Below, piece by piece: positions 1-8,374 of a stretch of DNA of 17,469 bases. Both the position numbers and the translations under genes were made by a program. Source of the stretch: an uncultured Roseburia sp. GTDB taxonomy: Bacteria > Bacillota_A > Clostridia > Lachnospirales > Lachnospiraceae. The DNA is taken from positions 1-17,469 of the forward strand of contig CAAEAE010000119.1 of the NCBI GenBank assembly GCA_900753715.1. Direction: 5' to 3'. Position 1 is the first letter of the stretch. Each line of letters opens with the position of its first letter. Below the pieces are notes generated by a model. The model did not search any database, was not told the origin of the DNA, and worked only from the letters and a program-made list of their open reading frames with translations.

Positions 1-58
1 CGGTTTATTATAGCTGGTAGTGTATAAGCGTGGGTTCATCATATTTGGTGTGGTATCT

Positions 59-208
59 TTAACTATGGGAAACTCCGGTTTCCCACTTGCTGACCGCTTT
101 ATCAGAAATGAAAAGCTGGCTGGCAAGTTCTTTTTGCGTATATCCTTTTTCTTTTCTTAATTCGGCGACAAAGGAACCGAATTTCGCTCTGTCAATTTCA
201 AACATCAT
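59..208 (-). pseudogene. Truncated XRE-family (HTH_3) transcriptional regulator, N-terminal stub
   Basis: Read on the minus strand, an ATGATG start follows an AGGAGG ribosome binding site at 220-215 with 6-nt spacing. The frame gives 49 residues and ends in TAA at 61-59. The protein has the helix-turn-helix core typical of XRE/Cro regulators: FVAELRKEKGYTQKELA, then the recognition helix region ISDKAVSKWETG. In this family that motif is normally followed by a proline-containing turn, two more helices and often a membrane or sensor domain; here it stops at VSHS. The gene is therefore most likely cut short by a frameshift or deletion close to the left window edge. It might still make a short DNA-binding peptide, but the helix bundle looks incomplete. 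The HTH assignment is firm; inactivity is inferred. Confidence 0.7.
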
Positions 209-250
209 TTGCTACCTCCTGGAAAACAGTGTACGGCAGCAGGAGAAAAT

Positions 251-550
251 TTACAACCGAACAGCAGTAGAGTCCGCACGGTGAGCGGCTTCCTTGTCCT
301 GATACATCCGTTCATCGGCAATTTTAATGAGAGCTTCTGTGTCAGTGCTCTCGGACGGGTAGGCTGCATAGCCGCAGCTTGTTCCCATATAAAGTGTGAT
401 GTCGTCTATCTGCAGAGGTTTTTCGATATGCTCTTTGATGGACGCAATCAGTGCATCCCCGGAAGGAGCGGAATCGTTTTTGGGAACAATGAGGGAAAAT
501 TCATCCCCGCCGATTCGGAATGTATAGTCTTCGTCACGCAGGCACAGCCG
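251..550 (-). pseudogene. GGDEF diguanylate cyclase remnant (C-terminal half of the domain)
   Basis: A 99-codon open stretch on the minus strand has no start codon: it begins right after two in-frame stops (TAA TAA at 556-551). It encodes RLCLRDEDYTFRIGGDEFS, the active-site loop of cyclic-di-GMP synthases with GGDEF intact. The rest of the domain follows, including the late family signature IKIADERMYQDKEAA, then a stop at 253-251. The N-terminal half of the catalytic domain, with the metal- and nucleotide-binding Asp, and any sensory domain are absent upstream. It cannot be an enzyme as it stands. This is a remnant of a c-di-GMP signalling gene, decaying beside the truncated XRE stub on the same strand. 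Identity is certain from the motif; its non-function is a strong inference. Confidence 0.8.
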
Positions 551-591
551 TTATTAAACCGCATAGAAGGTTAAAATCACCTTGCGGTCAG

Positions 592-621
592 GTGACAGTT
601 GTGATAACATAAAACTATATT
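592..621 (+). promoter_or_regulatory. Possible weak sigma-A promoter upstream of the 36-codon ORF
   Basis: GTGACA (592-597) and TATATT (616-621) are separated by 18 nt and lie about 30 nt before the start codon at 649. The -35 matches 5 of 6 consensus positions. There is no independent support, so this is tentative. Confidence 0.3.
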
Positions 622-648
622 GAGTTGAAACGGAAAGGAGGACGTAGC

Positions 649-759
649 ATGAACGGACTTGGTTATACACCAATTTGTAGCAGCAGCGCAGCACAAAAAA
701 CGTACAAAAAAACCGCTTACGGGATTACTGCGCCCTTTTTTAGGAGAATAGATTTTTAA
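649..759 (+). CDS. Small 36-residue ORF of unknown function (leader peptide or 5' gene remnant)
   Basis: ATG at 649 follows a strong ribosome binding site (AAAGGAGG at 635-642, 6-nt gap). The frame runs 36 codons to TAA at 757-759. The product starts MNGLGYTPICSSSAAQ, then a lysine-rich stretch QKTYKKTAYG, and ends FFRRIDF. It has no membrane segment or known domain that I recognise. The ribosome binding site is better than that of the MFS gene that follows, and a rho-independent terminator at 799-845 lies between the two. It could be a free-standing small protein, a leader peptide for attenuation of the efflux gene, or the preserved 5' end of a larger gene whose remainder was deleted. The neighbouring remnants on the left favour the last. 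Function unknown. Confidence 0.45.
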   Translation: MNGLGYTPICSSSAAQKTYKKTAYGITAPFFRRIDF

Positions 760-798
760 AAAAGAAAAAGTTCTCTAAATATGCGTGGTAAATCCCAG

Positions 799-845
799 AA
801 ACAGTTTGACCTGTAAAAGAAAGAAACAGGTTGAGCTGTTTTTTT
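799..845 (+). terminator. Rho-independent terminator between small ORF and MFS gene
   Basis: Left arm AACAGTTTGACCTGT (800-814) pairs with ACAGGTTGAGCTGTT (826-840), 15 bp including several G-U pairs, around an A-rich 11-nt loop. A run of T follows at 839-845. It lies 40 nt after the small ORF stop and about 50 nt before the MFS start. It would end the small ORF transcript, or act as a conditional attenuator for the MFS gene. Confidence 0.75.
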
Positions 846-896
846 GTTATACAGAAATGCAGTACAAAAAGACGAGAGTGAAAGGATTTTACCACA

Positions 897-2075
897 ATGA
901 AACAGAAACTTCAGAAAAACATTGGATTAGATTATATTGCAACTTTTATTACAAACCTGAATATGCAAAGCTCCATCTGGGTACTTTACCTTGCATACTG
1001 CGGGATGAACCTTGCACAGATTGGTCTGCTGGAGGGAGTTTACCATGCGACAAGCATTATCTGCGAGATTCCATCCGGTGCATTTGCCGATTTGCTGGGA
1101 AGGAAGCGCAGTATGGTATTAAGCAGGCTGTGCATCGCCATTTCCTGTGTGATTATGCTGTTTGCCGGAAATTTCTGGCTGTTTGCGCTTAGCTTCATCA
1201 TTCAGGCGATTGGAAACAACTTAAATTCCGGTTCGGAGGAGGCGCTCATCTATGACAGCATGAAGGTCATCGGACGGGAAGAAGAATATATGGGTGTTTA
1301 TGGCAGATTAAATGTCATCATTGAAGTGGCACAGGGAATTGCAACCGTTGCGGGAGGTGTGCTTGCAGAATATTCGTACTTCTGGTGTTATGCGGCGTGC
1401 CTGCTGATTGCAGTTCTTGCGGTTCTTCCGGTTCTTCTTATGACGGAGGCGCCGGTTACGGATGATATGGCAGAGCGTATGCCGGTTGGGACACTGATAG
1501 AAGAACATTTTAAAAAGAGCGGCAAAATCTTAAAATCAGACAGCCGTATTTTAAAAAATATCGTATTTTATTCGGTAATCTTTGCGGCGGAAACGCTGCT
1601 GTTTTTCTACAGCCAGCAGTATTATGCAGAGCTTGGATATAACAAAATCGGCATCAGCATGATTTTGCTTGTAGTGGGCGCAGCGTCCTGTCTGGGAGCT
1701 TTCCTAAGTGAAAAAATTTATGCGCGTTTTGGAAAAAAGACGTCGTTTGCGGCGGCTGCTGTGATAGGGGCGGCACTGGTTTGTTATGGATTTCACAATG
1801 TTGCAGTTTCTGTTGTGACATTTGCAGCAGCAGGCTTTTGCAATGCGCTTTTGTACCCGATACAGTCCGATTCTCTTAATGACCTGATTCCATCGGAACA
1901 GCGCGCAACGCTGATTTCAGTGGACAGCATGTTTTTCTCCATCGCAATGATTCTGGTGTTCCCTGCGGCAGGGGCGGCAGCGGATGTGTTCGGGCTGACC
2001 GGCGTGCTTGTGGGAATCGGTGCCGGACTCTGGCTTTTTGTGGGGACCTGGTTGATTTTTAAAGTCAAAAAATGA
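897..2075 (+). CDS. MFS family efflux transporter
   Basis: A 392-residue, very hydrophobic protein of the length expected for a 12-helix major facilitator superfamily permease. The loop between helices 2 and 3 carries the MFS motif A variant GAFADLLGRKRS (about residues 61-72). The segment NSGSEEALIYDSM (about 110-122), on the helix 4-5 side, resembles that of drug/H+ antiporter-like MFS proteins of Firmicutes. The two halves are joined by a charged central loop (about 185-215, TDDMAERMPVG then KKSGKILKSDSR). AAAGGA at 881-886 is the likely ribosome binding site. No clear promoter is visible after the upstream terminator at 799-845, so expression may depend on read-through. No terminator follows before the MCP promoter region. 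Substrate cannot be read from sequence; drug or metabolite efflux is inferred from family resemblance. Confidence 0.85.
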   Translation: MKQKLQKNIGLDYIATFITNLNMQSSIWVLYLAYCGMNLAQIGLLEGVYHATSIICEIPSGAFADLLGRKRSMVLSRLCIAISCVIMLFAGNFWLFALSFIIQAIGNNLNSGSEEALIYDSMKVIGREEEYMGVYGRLNVIIEVAQGIATVAGGVLAEYSYFWCYAACLLIAVLAVLPVLLMTEAPVTDDMAERMPVGTLIEEHFKKSGKILKSDSRILKNIVFYSVIFAAETLLFFYSQQYYAELGYNKIGISMILLVVGAASCLGAFLSEKIYARFGKKTSFAAAAVIGAALVCYGFHNVAVSVVTFAAAGFCNALLYPIQSDSLNDLIPSEQRATLISVDSMFFSIAMILVFPAAGAAADVFGLTGVLVGIGAGLWLFVGTWLIFKVKK

Positions 2076-2114
2076 GAAAAGATTAATAAAATAATTTCCT
2101 TTTGGACAGAAAAG

Positions 2115-2123
2115 TGCTAGAAT
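2115..2123 (+). promoter_or_regulatory. Extended -10 promoter for the chemoreceptor gene
   Basis: TGCTAGAAT fits an extended -10 element (TG-N-TAGAAT) 33 nt before the MCP start, with a ribosome binding site in between. No good -35 is present at 17-nt spacing. It is the best promoter candidate between the MFS stop and the MCP start. Confidence 0.45.
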
Positions 2124-2156
2124 GAAAGCAGACAAAAGATTGGGAGGAAATTTGTT

Positions 2157-3938
2157 ATGAAAGGCAAAAGTGTAAAAAACTCATTGATGATTATATGCCT
2201 GGCACTAGTGATTGTTGCGGGGGGTGTAATCGGGATAATTTCGATTCACAACATCAAAATCATGACAGCACTCGCAAACAGTAATTATGAAGAAGCGATG
2301 CTTGATGGCTACAATTCGCAGATAAAGAACGAGGTTCAGAGTGTCATTACCGTATTGCAGGCGGAGTATGACAGGGCACAAAACGGGGAACTTACGGAGG
2401 ACGAGGCAAAGAAGGAAGCCTGTGAAATTATCCGAGAGATGCGCTACGGAGACGATGGAAGCGGATACTTCTGGATTGACGATACCGACTATATGTTGGT
2501 CATGCACCCGATTCTGCCGGAGCAGGAGGGAAGTAACCGGTATGAGCTTGAAGACCAGAACGGGGTTATGATTATCCAGGAGATTATGAAAGTCGCAACC
2601 GGTGCAGACGGAGGCGGATATAACGAATTTTATTTTACAAAGTCGGATGGTGTTACAGTTGCACCAAAGATTGCGTATTCCCAGATTTTTACGCCGTGGA
2701 ACTGGGTGGTATCAACAGGTAACTATGTTGACGATATGAAAGAGGAGATGGCTGCATCCCAAAATGAGGTAAACGCGAAATATGAATCCATGATTATGTT
2801 AATCATAGTTGTGGGAGTTGTGCTTGCAGCAGCGGCAGTTGTGGCATCCCGTATTTTCGGAAGTATGATTTGCAAGCCATTAATGCAGATTCAGAACTTT
2901 GCAAACCGTATGTCGACCGGAGATTTGACGACGGGTGTAAATGTGTCGAGCGAAAATGAGCTTGGAAAAACTGCCGGAGCGTTAGACCTTGCGCAGCAGG
3001 AGATTGTCGGACTGATTTCCAATATTGACGGTGTTTCCGGACATCTGAACGAGGCAATTGAGGAGTTCACCCGGAATTTTAACAGCATGAACGATTCTAT
3101 ACAGAATGTTTCCACAGCAATTAATGAGATTGCAAAGAACAGCAGTTCGCAGGCACTTTCTACCTCTACTGCATCTGAAAATATCAATCAGATTGCAGAG
3201 GGGATTGCGGATACTTCCACAGAAGTGGAGTCACTTGACCAGAATGCTCAGATTATGCAGAACCGTTCCGAAAAATCCATGGAGACGCTTCAGGAACTGA
3301 TTACCGTTAATTCTGCTACGAAGGCAGATATTGACTTAATGTATACACAGACATCAGAAACAAACGAGTCTGTCAACAAAATTAGTCAGGCCGCAACCTT
3401 AATCAGTGAGATTGCGTCCCAGACGAATCTGCTTTCCTTAAATGCTTCAATTGAGGCTGCAAGGGCGGGAGAAGCCGGCCGTGGATTTGCAGTTGTTGCG
3501 GAAGAAATCGGCGGTCTTGCAACGCAGTCAGCAGAGACGGTAAATGAGATTAATAACATTATCGGTGAGCTGACAAGAAATTCCGGGAAATCCATGGAAC
3601 TGATGAAGAAGATGAGTGATACTTCAGACCATCAGGTTGCTGCGCTTGAGAATACGCAGCAGATGTTTGGAGATTTGAAGGCGGCACTTGATTCGTGTCT
3701 GGCATCGATTCAGACCATTACAGCTAAAATCCAGAATGTCAATACACAGCGGGAGCTTGTGACCGAAAGCATTGATACCCTGACACAGCTTGCAACGGAT
3801 AATGCTTCCTCCACAGAGGAAACATCTGCGATGGCAACAGAACTTGAGGCAGCGGTAGAGAAGTCATCACAGCTTGTATCACAGCTTTCAAACGATGTTG
3901 GAAAACTTTCCGATGATATGAAACAGTTTAAACTTTAG
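2157..3938 (+). CDS. Methyl-accepting chemotaxis protein with extracellular Cache domain
   Basis: A 593-residue transmembrane chemoreceptor. Residues about 8-30 form the first membrane helix. About 35-205 is an extracellular sensor of the single-Cache type, recognised by [18 protein letters not shown] and the later [17 protein letters not shown] signature. About 212-234 is the second helix, followed by a HAMP linker (about 236-290). The rest is the cytoplasmic coiled-coil signalling domain. Its hairpin tip, [20 protein letters not shown] then [14 protein letters not shown] (about 417-450), contacts CheA and CheW. No C-terminal CheR-tethering pentapeptide is seen; the protein ends KQFKL. Cache sensors of this type often bind small organic acids or amino acids, but the ligand is unknown here. 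GGGAGGA at 2142-2148 is the ribosome binding site. The gene appears monocistronic, with its own terminator at 3951-3985, and implies a motile cell. Confidence 0.95.
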   Translation: MKGKSVKNSLMIICLALVIVAGGVIGIISIHNIKIMTALANSNYEEAMLDGYNSQIKNEVQSVITVLQAEYDRAQNGELTEDEAKKEACEIIREMRYGDDGSGYFWIDDTDYMLVMHPILPEQEGSNRYELEDQNGVMIIQEIMKVATGADGGGYNEFYFTKSDGVTVAPKIAYSQIFTPWNWVVSTGNYVDDMKEEMAASQNEVNAKYESMIMLIIVVGVVLAAAAVVASRIFGSMICKPLMQIQNFANRMSTGDLTTGVNVSSENELGKTAGALDLAQQEIVGLISNIDGVSGHLNEAIEEFTRNFNSMNDSIQNVSTAINEIAKNSSSQALSTSTASENINQIAEGIADTSTEVESLDQNAQIMQNRSEKSMETLQELITVNSATKADIDLMYTQTSETNESVNKISQAATLISEIASQTNLLSLNASIEAARAGEAGRGFAVVAEEIGGLATQSAETVNEINNIIGELTRNSGKSMELMKKMSDTSDHQVAALENTQQMFGDLKAALDSCLASIQTITAKIQNVNTQRELVTESIDTLTQLATDNASSTEETSAMATELEAAVEKSSQLVSQLSNDVGKLSDDMKQFKL

Positions 3939-3950
3939 AAGGAACGAAAA

Positions 3951-3985
3951 AGCCCCCTGGAGCAGAAAAACTCCAGGGGGCTTTT
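3951..3985 (+). terminator. Strong rho-independent terminator after the MCP gene
   Basis: AGCCCCCTGGAG (3951-3962) and CTCCAGGGGGCT (3971-3982) form a perfect 12-bp stem around an 8-nt loop, followed by TTTT. It starts 12 nt after the MCP stop codon. With A-residues before the stem it might work weakly in the other direction too. Confidence 0.95.
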
Positions 3986-4037
3986 GTGTCCAGACACTGT
4001 GATAACAATTTTCGACAAACAAAAAATTTTATAGAAA

Positions 4038-4043
4038 TATAAT
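4038..4043 (+). promoter_or_regulatory. Candidate -10 element for the ATPase-ftsH operon
   Basis: A consensus TATAAT lies about 70 nt before the GTG start, in an A/T-rich stretch after the MCP terminator. The nearest -35-like sequence, TCGACA at 4012-4017, is 20 nt away, longer than ideal. The promoter is expected here because the upstream terminator isolates this operon, but its exact elements are uncertain. Confidence 0.35.
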
Positions 4044-4062
4044 AGTTTTACGAAGTATTATC

Positions 4063-4080
4063 TGATAAAATAATTTATCA
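4063..4080 (+). promoter_or_regulatory. Inverted repeat, candidate operator in the ATPase leader
   Basis: TGATAAA (4063-4069) and TTTATCA (4074-4080) are perfect 7-bp arms around ATAA. The repeat lies downstream of the candidate -10 and 33 nt before the GTG start, a position where a repressor could block transcription. The region is A/T-rich, so chance is not excluded. Confidence 0.35.
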
Positions 4081-4113
4081 TAATTTGGAAAATGGATAGA
4101 AAGAGGTGGCAGT

Positions 4114-6549
4114 GTGGAGGATACAAAGCTGACAGGATTATCCGCAGGAGAAGTGGAAGAGCGGAAAGAGAAGGGGCTTACAAACAAAACAGAGATTTCC
4201 ACGGAGAAAACCGTAAAAGAAATCATTATTTCCAATACATTTACATATTTTAACTTTATATTTCTGGTGATTACGATACTGCTTTGCATTGTTGGCTCAT
4301 TTCGGAGCCTTACGTTCCTTCCGATTATCATTGGAAATACGTTAGTTGGAATCGTGCAGGAAATCCGGGCCAAGGCGGTACTCGACAAGATGAGCCTTTT
4401 AAATGCACCGCATGCAGTAGTTGTGCGGGATGGCGGGCGAAAGAAGGTTGCATCGGAAGAACTGGTAAAAGACGACGTTGTACTTTTTGCCGCAGGAGAT
4501 CAGATTTGTGCGGATGCGAGAGTGCTTCGCGGCAGTGTGCAGGTCAACGAGGCACTTTTGACCGGTGAACAGGATGAAATCAGCAAGAAACCGGGGGATG
4601 CGCTGCTTTCCGGAAGTTTTATCGTGTCCGGGGAGTGTTATGCTGTGTTAGAAAGGGTTGGCGCAGAGTCTTATATCTCAAAGCTCGCGGCTGAGGCGAA
4701 GAGTCTCGACGGAAGTGAGCAGTCGGAAATGATACGTTCCATTAACAAGATTGTAAAATGGATGGGGATTATCGTGATTCCGATTGGTGTGATTTTATTT
4801 TACCAGGGATATTATGTAAATCATGTGAGCTTCCGCGAGAGCATTGTGTCGATGGTGGCGGCGATTATCGGAATGATACCGGAGGGCTTATATCTGCTGA
4901 CGACAGTAGCGTTAGCACTTGGAACGATACGGCTGGCACAAAAACAGGTTCTGCTTCACGATATGAAGAGCATTGAGACGTTGGCGCGGGTGGATGTTTT
5001 GTGTGTGGATAAGACCGGAACCATCACGGAACCCGGAATGCAGCTAAACCGGATGGAAGCGCTTGCAGAGGCAGAAGCGGTTGCGGACGGGGAGAATCCA
5101 TCTCTGTTTCTGGAAGAAAAATTAAAAGAATATGTGGCAACGTCAACTGACAACAATAGTACAATGGAAGCGTTGAAAGAATACTATTTTGATGGAGCCA
5201 CATTGATACAGCCGAAAAAACAGCCAGTTTCGATTTTTCCATTTTCTTCTGCGGTAAAATACGGTGCAATCACCTTTGAAGATGGCACATGGATTCTCGG
5301 TGCACCGGAATTTGTATTAAAAGAGGGCATAACGGCGGTGGAAGAGCGGATAAAGCCGTACACGGAAAAGGGTTATCGTGTGCTCGTGTTTGCTTATCAG
5401 AAAGAGCCTCTTGCGGAGGGTGGTGCGCTGGCAGGGGAACTGACACCTGTCGGAATCGTGGTGCTTACCAATGCCATCCGTGAAAATGCAAAAAAAACAT
5501 TCCAGTATTTTAAGGAACAGGACGTTGCAATCAAGGTCATTTCCGGGGATAATCCGAAGACGGTTTCCGAGGTTGCAAGAATGGCAGGAATAGAAAACGC
5601 AGATCAGTATATTGATGCCACTCTTTTGGATACCGAAGAGAAGGTGGCAGAGGCAGTAAAACAGTATACGGTGTTTGGACGCGTGACACCAAAGCAGAAG
5701 CAGATGCTTGTAAAGGCGTTACAGAACCAGGGACATACGGTGGCGATGACCGGCGATGGTGTCAATGATATTCTTGCGATGAAGGATGCGGACTGTAGTA
5801 TTGCGATGGCATCTGGAAGCGAGGCAGCGACGCAGGCAGCACAGGTGGTGCTGTTGGACTCTGATTTTGAACATATGCCTAATGTAGTATTAGAGGGAAG
5901 GCGTGTTGTCAACAATGTGCAGCGTTCCGCGAGCCTTTTCCTCGTAAAAAATATTTTTTCATTGCTTCTTGCGGTGTTCTCGTCAATACTGTTTTTGACG
6001 TACCCATTAGAACCGTCCCAGATATCCTTAATCAGTATGTTTACGATTGGTATTCCGGGATTTTTGCTGGCGCTTGAGACGAACAAGAACCGGATAGAAG
6101 GGCATTTCCTAAAAAATGTCATGCTAAAGGCACTCCCTGCGGGACTTACGGATGTGCTGATTGTGGGCTCCCTGACGGTCTGCGGCAAGGTGTTTGGAAT
6201 TGCAGAAAATGACATTGCAACGGCAGCAACCATGCTGCTTGCGGTGGTTGGTTTTATGATTCTTGAAAAAATCAGCCATCCGTTCAACAAATTCAAGGTG
6301 GCAGTTTATGCAGTCAATATTGCAGGTATTATTTTATGCGGCATCTTCCTTCCGGATTTGTTTGCGCTTACCGGGATGTCCGGGACAAGCATCCTGTTAA
6401 TGATTGTGTTTGCATTTGCAGCAGAATCCTTATTCCGGAATCTTTCGATTCTTATCGAGAGTGGAAACAAAGTGCATTTGAGGAGGCAGGAGGCCGGAAA
6501 GAAGCCGCATAAATTTAAAAAATATAAAGAGAGGAGCAAAAGAGTATGA
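4114..6549 (+). CDS. Cation-translocating P-type ATPase, CtpE-like
   Basis: An 811-residue membrane ATPase that pumps a cation using an aspartyl-phosphate intermediate. All core motifs are present: TGE at 150-152 (actuator domain), IPEGL at 255-259 in helix 4, DKTGT at 299-303 with the phosphorylated Asp299, and TGDGVND at 546-552 in the P domain. No N-terminal heavy-metal-binding domain precedes the first helices, which argues against the copper/zinc P1B group. The N-terminus (GLSAGEVEERKEKGLTN) and FTYFNFIF resemble the CtpE branch, linked to calcium uptake in mycobacteria; the ion here is unproven. The start is GTG, with AGAGGTGG just upstream and no closer alternative. The stop overlaps the ftsH start by 4 bp (ATGA). 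The C-terminal tail is strongly basic. Confidence 0.93.
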   Translation: MEDTKLTGLSAGEVEERKEKGLTNKTEISTEKTVKEIIISNTFTYFNFIFLVITILLCIVGSFRSLTFLPIIIGNTLVGIVQEIRAKAVLDKMSLLNAPHAVVVRDGGRKKVASEELVKDDVVLFAAGDQICADARVLRGSVQVNEALLTGEQDEISKKPGDALLSGSFIVSGECYAVLERVGAESYISKLAAEAKSLDGSEQSEMIRSINKIVKWMGIIVIPIGVILFYQGYYVNHVSFRESIVSMVAAIIGMIPEGLYLLTTVALALGTIRLAQKQVLLHDMKSIETLARVDVLCVDKTGTITEPGMQLNRMEALAEAEAVADGENPSLFLEEKLKEYVATSTDNNSTMEALKEYYFDGATLIQPKKQPVSIFPFSSAVKYGAITFEDGTWILGAPEFVLKEGITAVEERIKPYTEKGYRVLVFAYQKEPLAEGGALAGELTPVGIVVLTNAIRENAKKTFQYFKEQDVAIKVISGDNPKTVSEVARMAGIENADQYIDATLLDTEEKVAEAVKQYTVFGRVTPKQKQMLVKALQNQGHTVAMTGDGVNDILAMKDADCSIAMASGSEAATQAAQVVLLDSDFEHMPNVVLEGRRVVNNVQRSASLFLVKNIFSLLLAVFSSILFLTYPLEPSQISLISMFTIGIPGFLLALETNKNRIEGHFLKNVMLKALPAGLTDVLIVGSLTVCGKVFGIAENDIATAATMLLAVVGFMILEKISHPFNKFKVAVYAVNIAGIILCGIFLPDLFALTGMSGTSILLMIVFAFAAESLFRNLSILIESGNKVHLRRQEAGKKPHKFKKYKERSKRV

Positions 6550-8360
6550 ATGAAGTAAAGACACCGAAGAAACCCCTGATATTCTATTATCTGATAGTGC
6601 TGGCATTGATTCTTGGCTTAAATTTTCTGTTCATGCCGTGGCTGATGCAGCGCACGGTTGAGGAAGTGGATTACGGCACCTTTATCAAGATGACCAACAA
6701 CAAGGAAATCGGCCGGGTCGAGGTGCAGGACAATCAGATAGTGTTTACCGACAAGGATGAGAACAAGATTTATAAAACGGGAAGAATGGATGATCCGGAA
6801 CTGGTCGACAGACTGTATGAATCCGGTGCAGAATTTGCCAGCGAGATTGTGGAGCAGACATCACCGTTTCTGACCTTTATTTTGAGCTGGGTATTGCCGA
6901 TTGTCATTTTTATCGGAATTGGACAGTATATGACGAAAAAACTGATGGATCATGCGGGCGGTGGCAGCAGCTCCATGGCGTTTGGAATGGGAAAGAGTAA
7001 TGCGAAGGTCTATGTGAAATCATCCGATGGAATCAAGTTTGCGGATGTTGCCGGAGAGGATGAGGCAAAAGAAAATTTAAAAGAAATCGTAGATTATCTC
7101 CATAAGCCGGAGAAGTACCGGGAAATCGGTGCATCCATGCCAAAGGGTATTCTTTTGGTGGGCCCTCCGGGAACCGGAAAAACGATGCTTGCCAAGGCGG
7201 TTGCCGGAGAAGCAGAAGTACCGTTTTTCTCCATGTCCGGTTCTGAATTTGTGGAAATGTTTGTGGGAATGGGCGCATCGAAGGTGCGTGACCTGTTTCG
7301 GCAGGCGAAAGAAAAAGCACCCTGTATTGTCTTTATTGACGAGATTGATGCCATCGGAAAGAAGCGTGACGGACAGCTTGGCGGAAACGATGAGCGCGAG
7401 CAGACCTTAAACCAGCTATTGACCGAGATGGACGGTTTTGAGGGAAATACGGGCGTTATCATTCTTGCAGCGACGAACCGTCCGGAATCCTTAGATCCGG
7501 CGCTTACAAGACCGGGACGATTTGACAGACGTGTACCGGTAGAACTTCCGGATTTAAAGGGAAGGGAAGAAATCTTAAAAGTGCATGCAAAGAAGATTAA
7601 GATTGCAGACGATGTGGATTTTGCTCATATTGCGAGAATGGCATCGGGCGCTTCCGGCGCGGAGCTTGCCAATATTGTCAATGAGGCGGCACTGCGTGCT
7701 GTGCGGGATGGCAGAAGCTATGCGACGCAGGCAGACATGGAGGAGAGCATCGAGGTTGTCATCGCAGGCTATCAGAAGAAAAATGCGATTATGACGGACC
7801 GCGAAAAATGGACGGTTTCCTATCATGAAATCGGTCATGCGCTCGTGGCTGCGAAGCAGACAAACTCTGCTCCGGTACAGAAAATTACGATTATTCCGCG
7901 TACCTCCGGTGCGCTTGGTTATACAATGCAGGTGGAGGAAGGAAACCACTACCTGATGACAAAGACGGAGATTGAGAATAAGATTGCGACATTTACCGGC
8001 GGACGGGCTGCCGAGGAGATTGTCTTTGGAGAGGTCACAACCGGTGCGTCCAACGATATTGAGCAGGCAACGAAGCTGGCACGCGCGATGATTACGCGCT
8101 ATGGCATGAGCAGTGATTTTGACATGATGGCGCTTGAGACGGTAAGCAACCAGTATCTTGGCGGGGATGCGTCCCTTGCCTGCTCCTCAGAGACGCAGAC
8201 AGAGATTGACAGACAGGTCAATACGCTGATTAAGAAACAGCACGAGAAGGCAGGACAGATTCTGCTTGAAAACCGGGAAAAACTCGAAGAGCTTGCAAAA
8301 TTCCTCTACGAGAAAGAGACCATTACCGGGGAAGAATTTATGGAAATATTACAGAAGTAG
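6546..8360 (+). CDS. ftsH: ATP-dependent zinc metalloprotease FtsH
   Basis: A 604-residue membrane-anchored AAA+ protease that extracts and degrades membrane and cytosolic proteins as a hexamer. Residues 11-30 and 108-128 are the two membrane helices, bracketing a small extracytoplasmic domain. The AAA module has Walker A GPPGTGKT at 206-213, Walker B FIDEID with Asp265-Glu266, and the second region of homology ending RPGRFDR at 322-328, giving arginine fingers Arg322 and Arg325. The protease has HEIGH at 427-431, and Asp504 (TGASNDIEQ) is the third zinc ligand. The C-terminal tail is short, as in Gram-positive FtsH. The start overlaps the upstream ATPase stop, suggesting translational coupling. 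This is not the usual tilS-hpt-ftsH neighbourhood, so it may be a second FtsH paralogue; that is an inference. Confidence 0.97.
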   Translation: MNEVKTPKKPLIFYYLIVLALILGLNFLFMPWLMQRTVEEVDYGTFIKMTNNKEIGRVEVQDNQIVFTDKDENKIYKTGRMDDPELVDRLYESGAEFASEIVEQTSPFLTFILSWVLPIVIFIGIGQYMTKKLMDHAGGGSSSMAFGMGKSNAKVYVKSSDGIKFADVAGEDEAKENLKEIVDYLHKPEKYREIGASMPKGILLVGPPGTGKTMLAKAVAGEAEVPFFSMSGSEFVEMFVGMGASKVRDLFRQAKEKAPCIVFIDEIDAIGKKRDGQLGGNDEREQTLNQLLTEMDGFEGNTGVIILAATNRPESLDPALTRPGRFDRRVPVELPDLKGREEILKVHAKKIKIADDVDFAHIARMASGASGAELANIVNEAALRAVRDGRSYATQADMEESIEVVIAGYQKKNAIMTDREKWTVSYHEIGHALVAAKQTNSAPVQKITIIPRTSGALGYTMQVEEGNHYLMTKTEIENKIATFTGGRAAEEIVFGEVTTGASNDIEQATKLARAMITRYGMSSDFDMMALETVSNQYLGGDASLACSSETQTEIDRQVNTLIKKQHEKAGQILLENREKLEELAKFLYEKETITGEEFMEILQK

Positions 8361-8374
8361 AAGAGGGAGAGACG

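Noticed and set aside
785..1192. 135-codon + strand frame overlapping the MFS gene start
   Set aside because: It overlaps the MFS gene in another frame and has no hydrophobic or domain pattern, while the 897 frame gives a clear transporter.
2102..2118. GG-N10-GC spacing (TTGGACAGAAAAGTGCT) resembling a sigma-54 promoter before the MCP gene
   Set aside because: The -24 box lacks the usual CAC after GG and the -12 box lacks TTGC; no enhancer-binding protein gene is nearby. The overlapping extended -10 TGCTAGAAT explains the site better.
3986..4011. Short palindrome GTGTCCAGACAC followed by GATAACAATTTT, reminiscent of a lac-type operator
   Set aside because: The palindrome arms are only 5 bp, it lies far upstream of the start, and the lac resemblance covers one half-site only. 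A similar TGTGATAACA at 600-609 is likely chance.
5604..6296. 230-codon open frame on the minus strand inside the P-type ATPase
   Set aside because: It is antisense to a strongly conserved coding region with all P-type ATPase motifs, has no family match and no ribosome binding site I can support.
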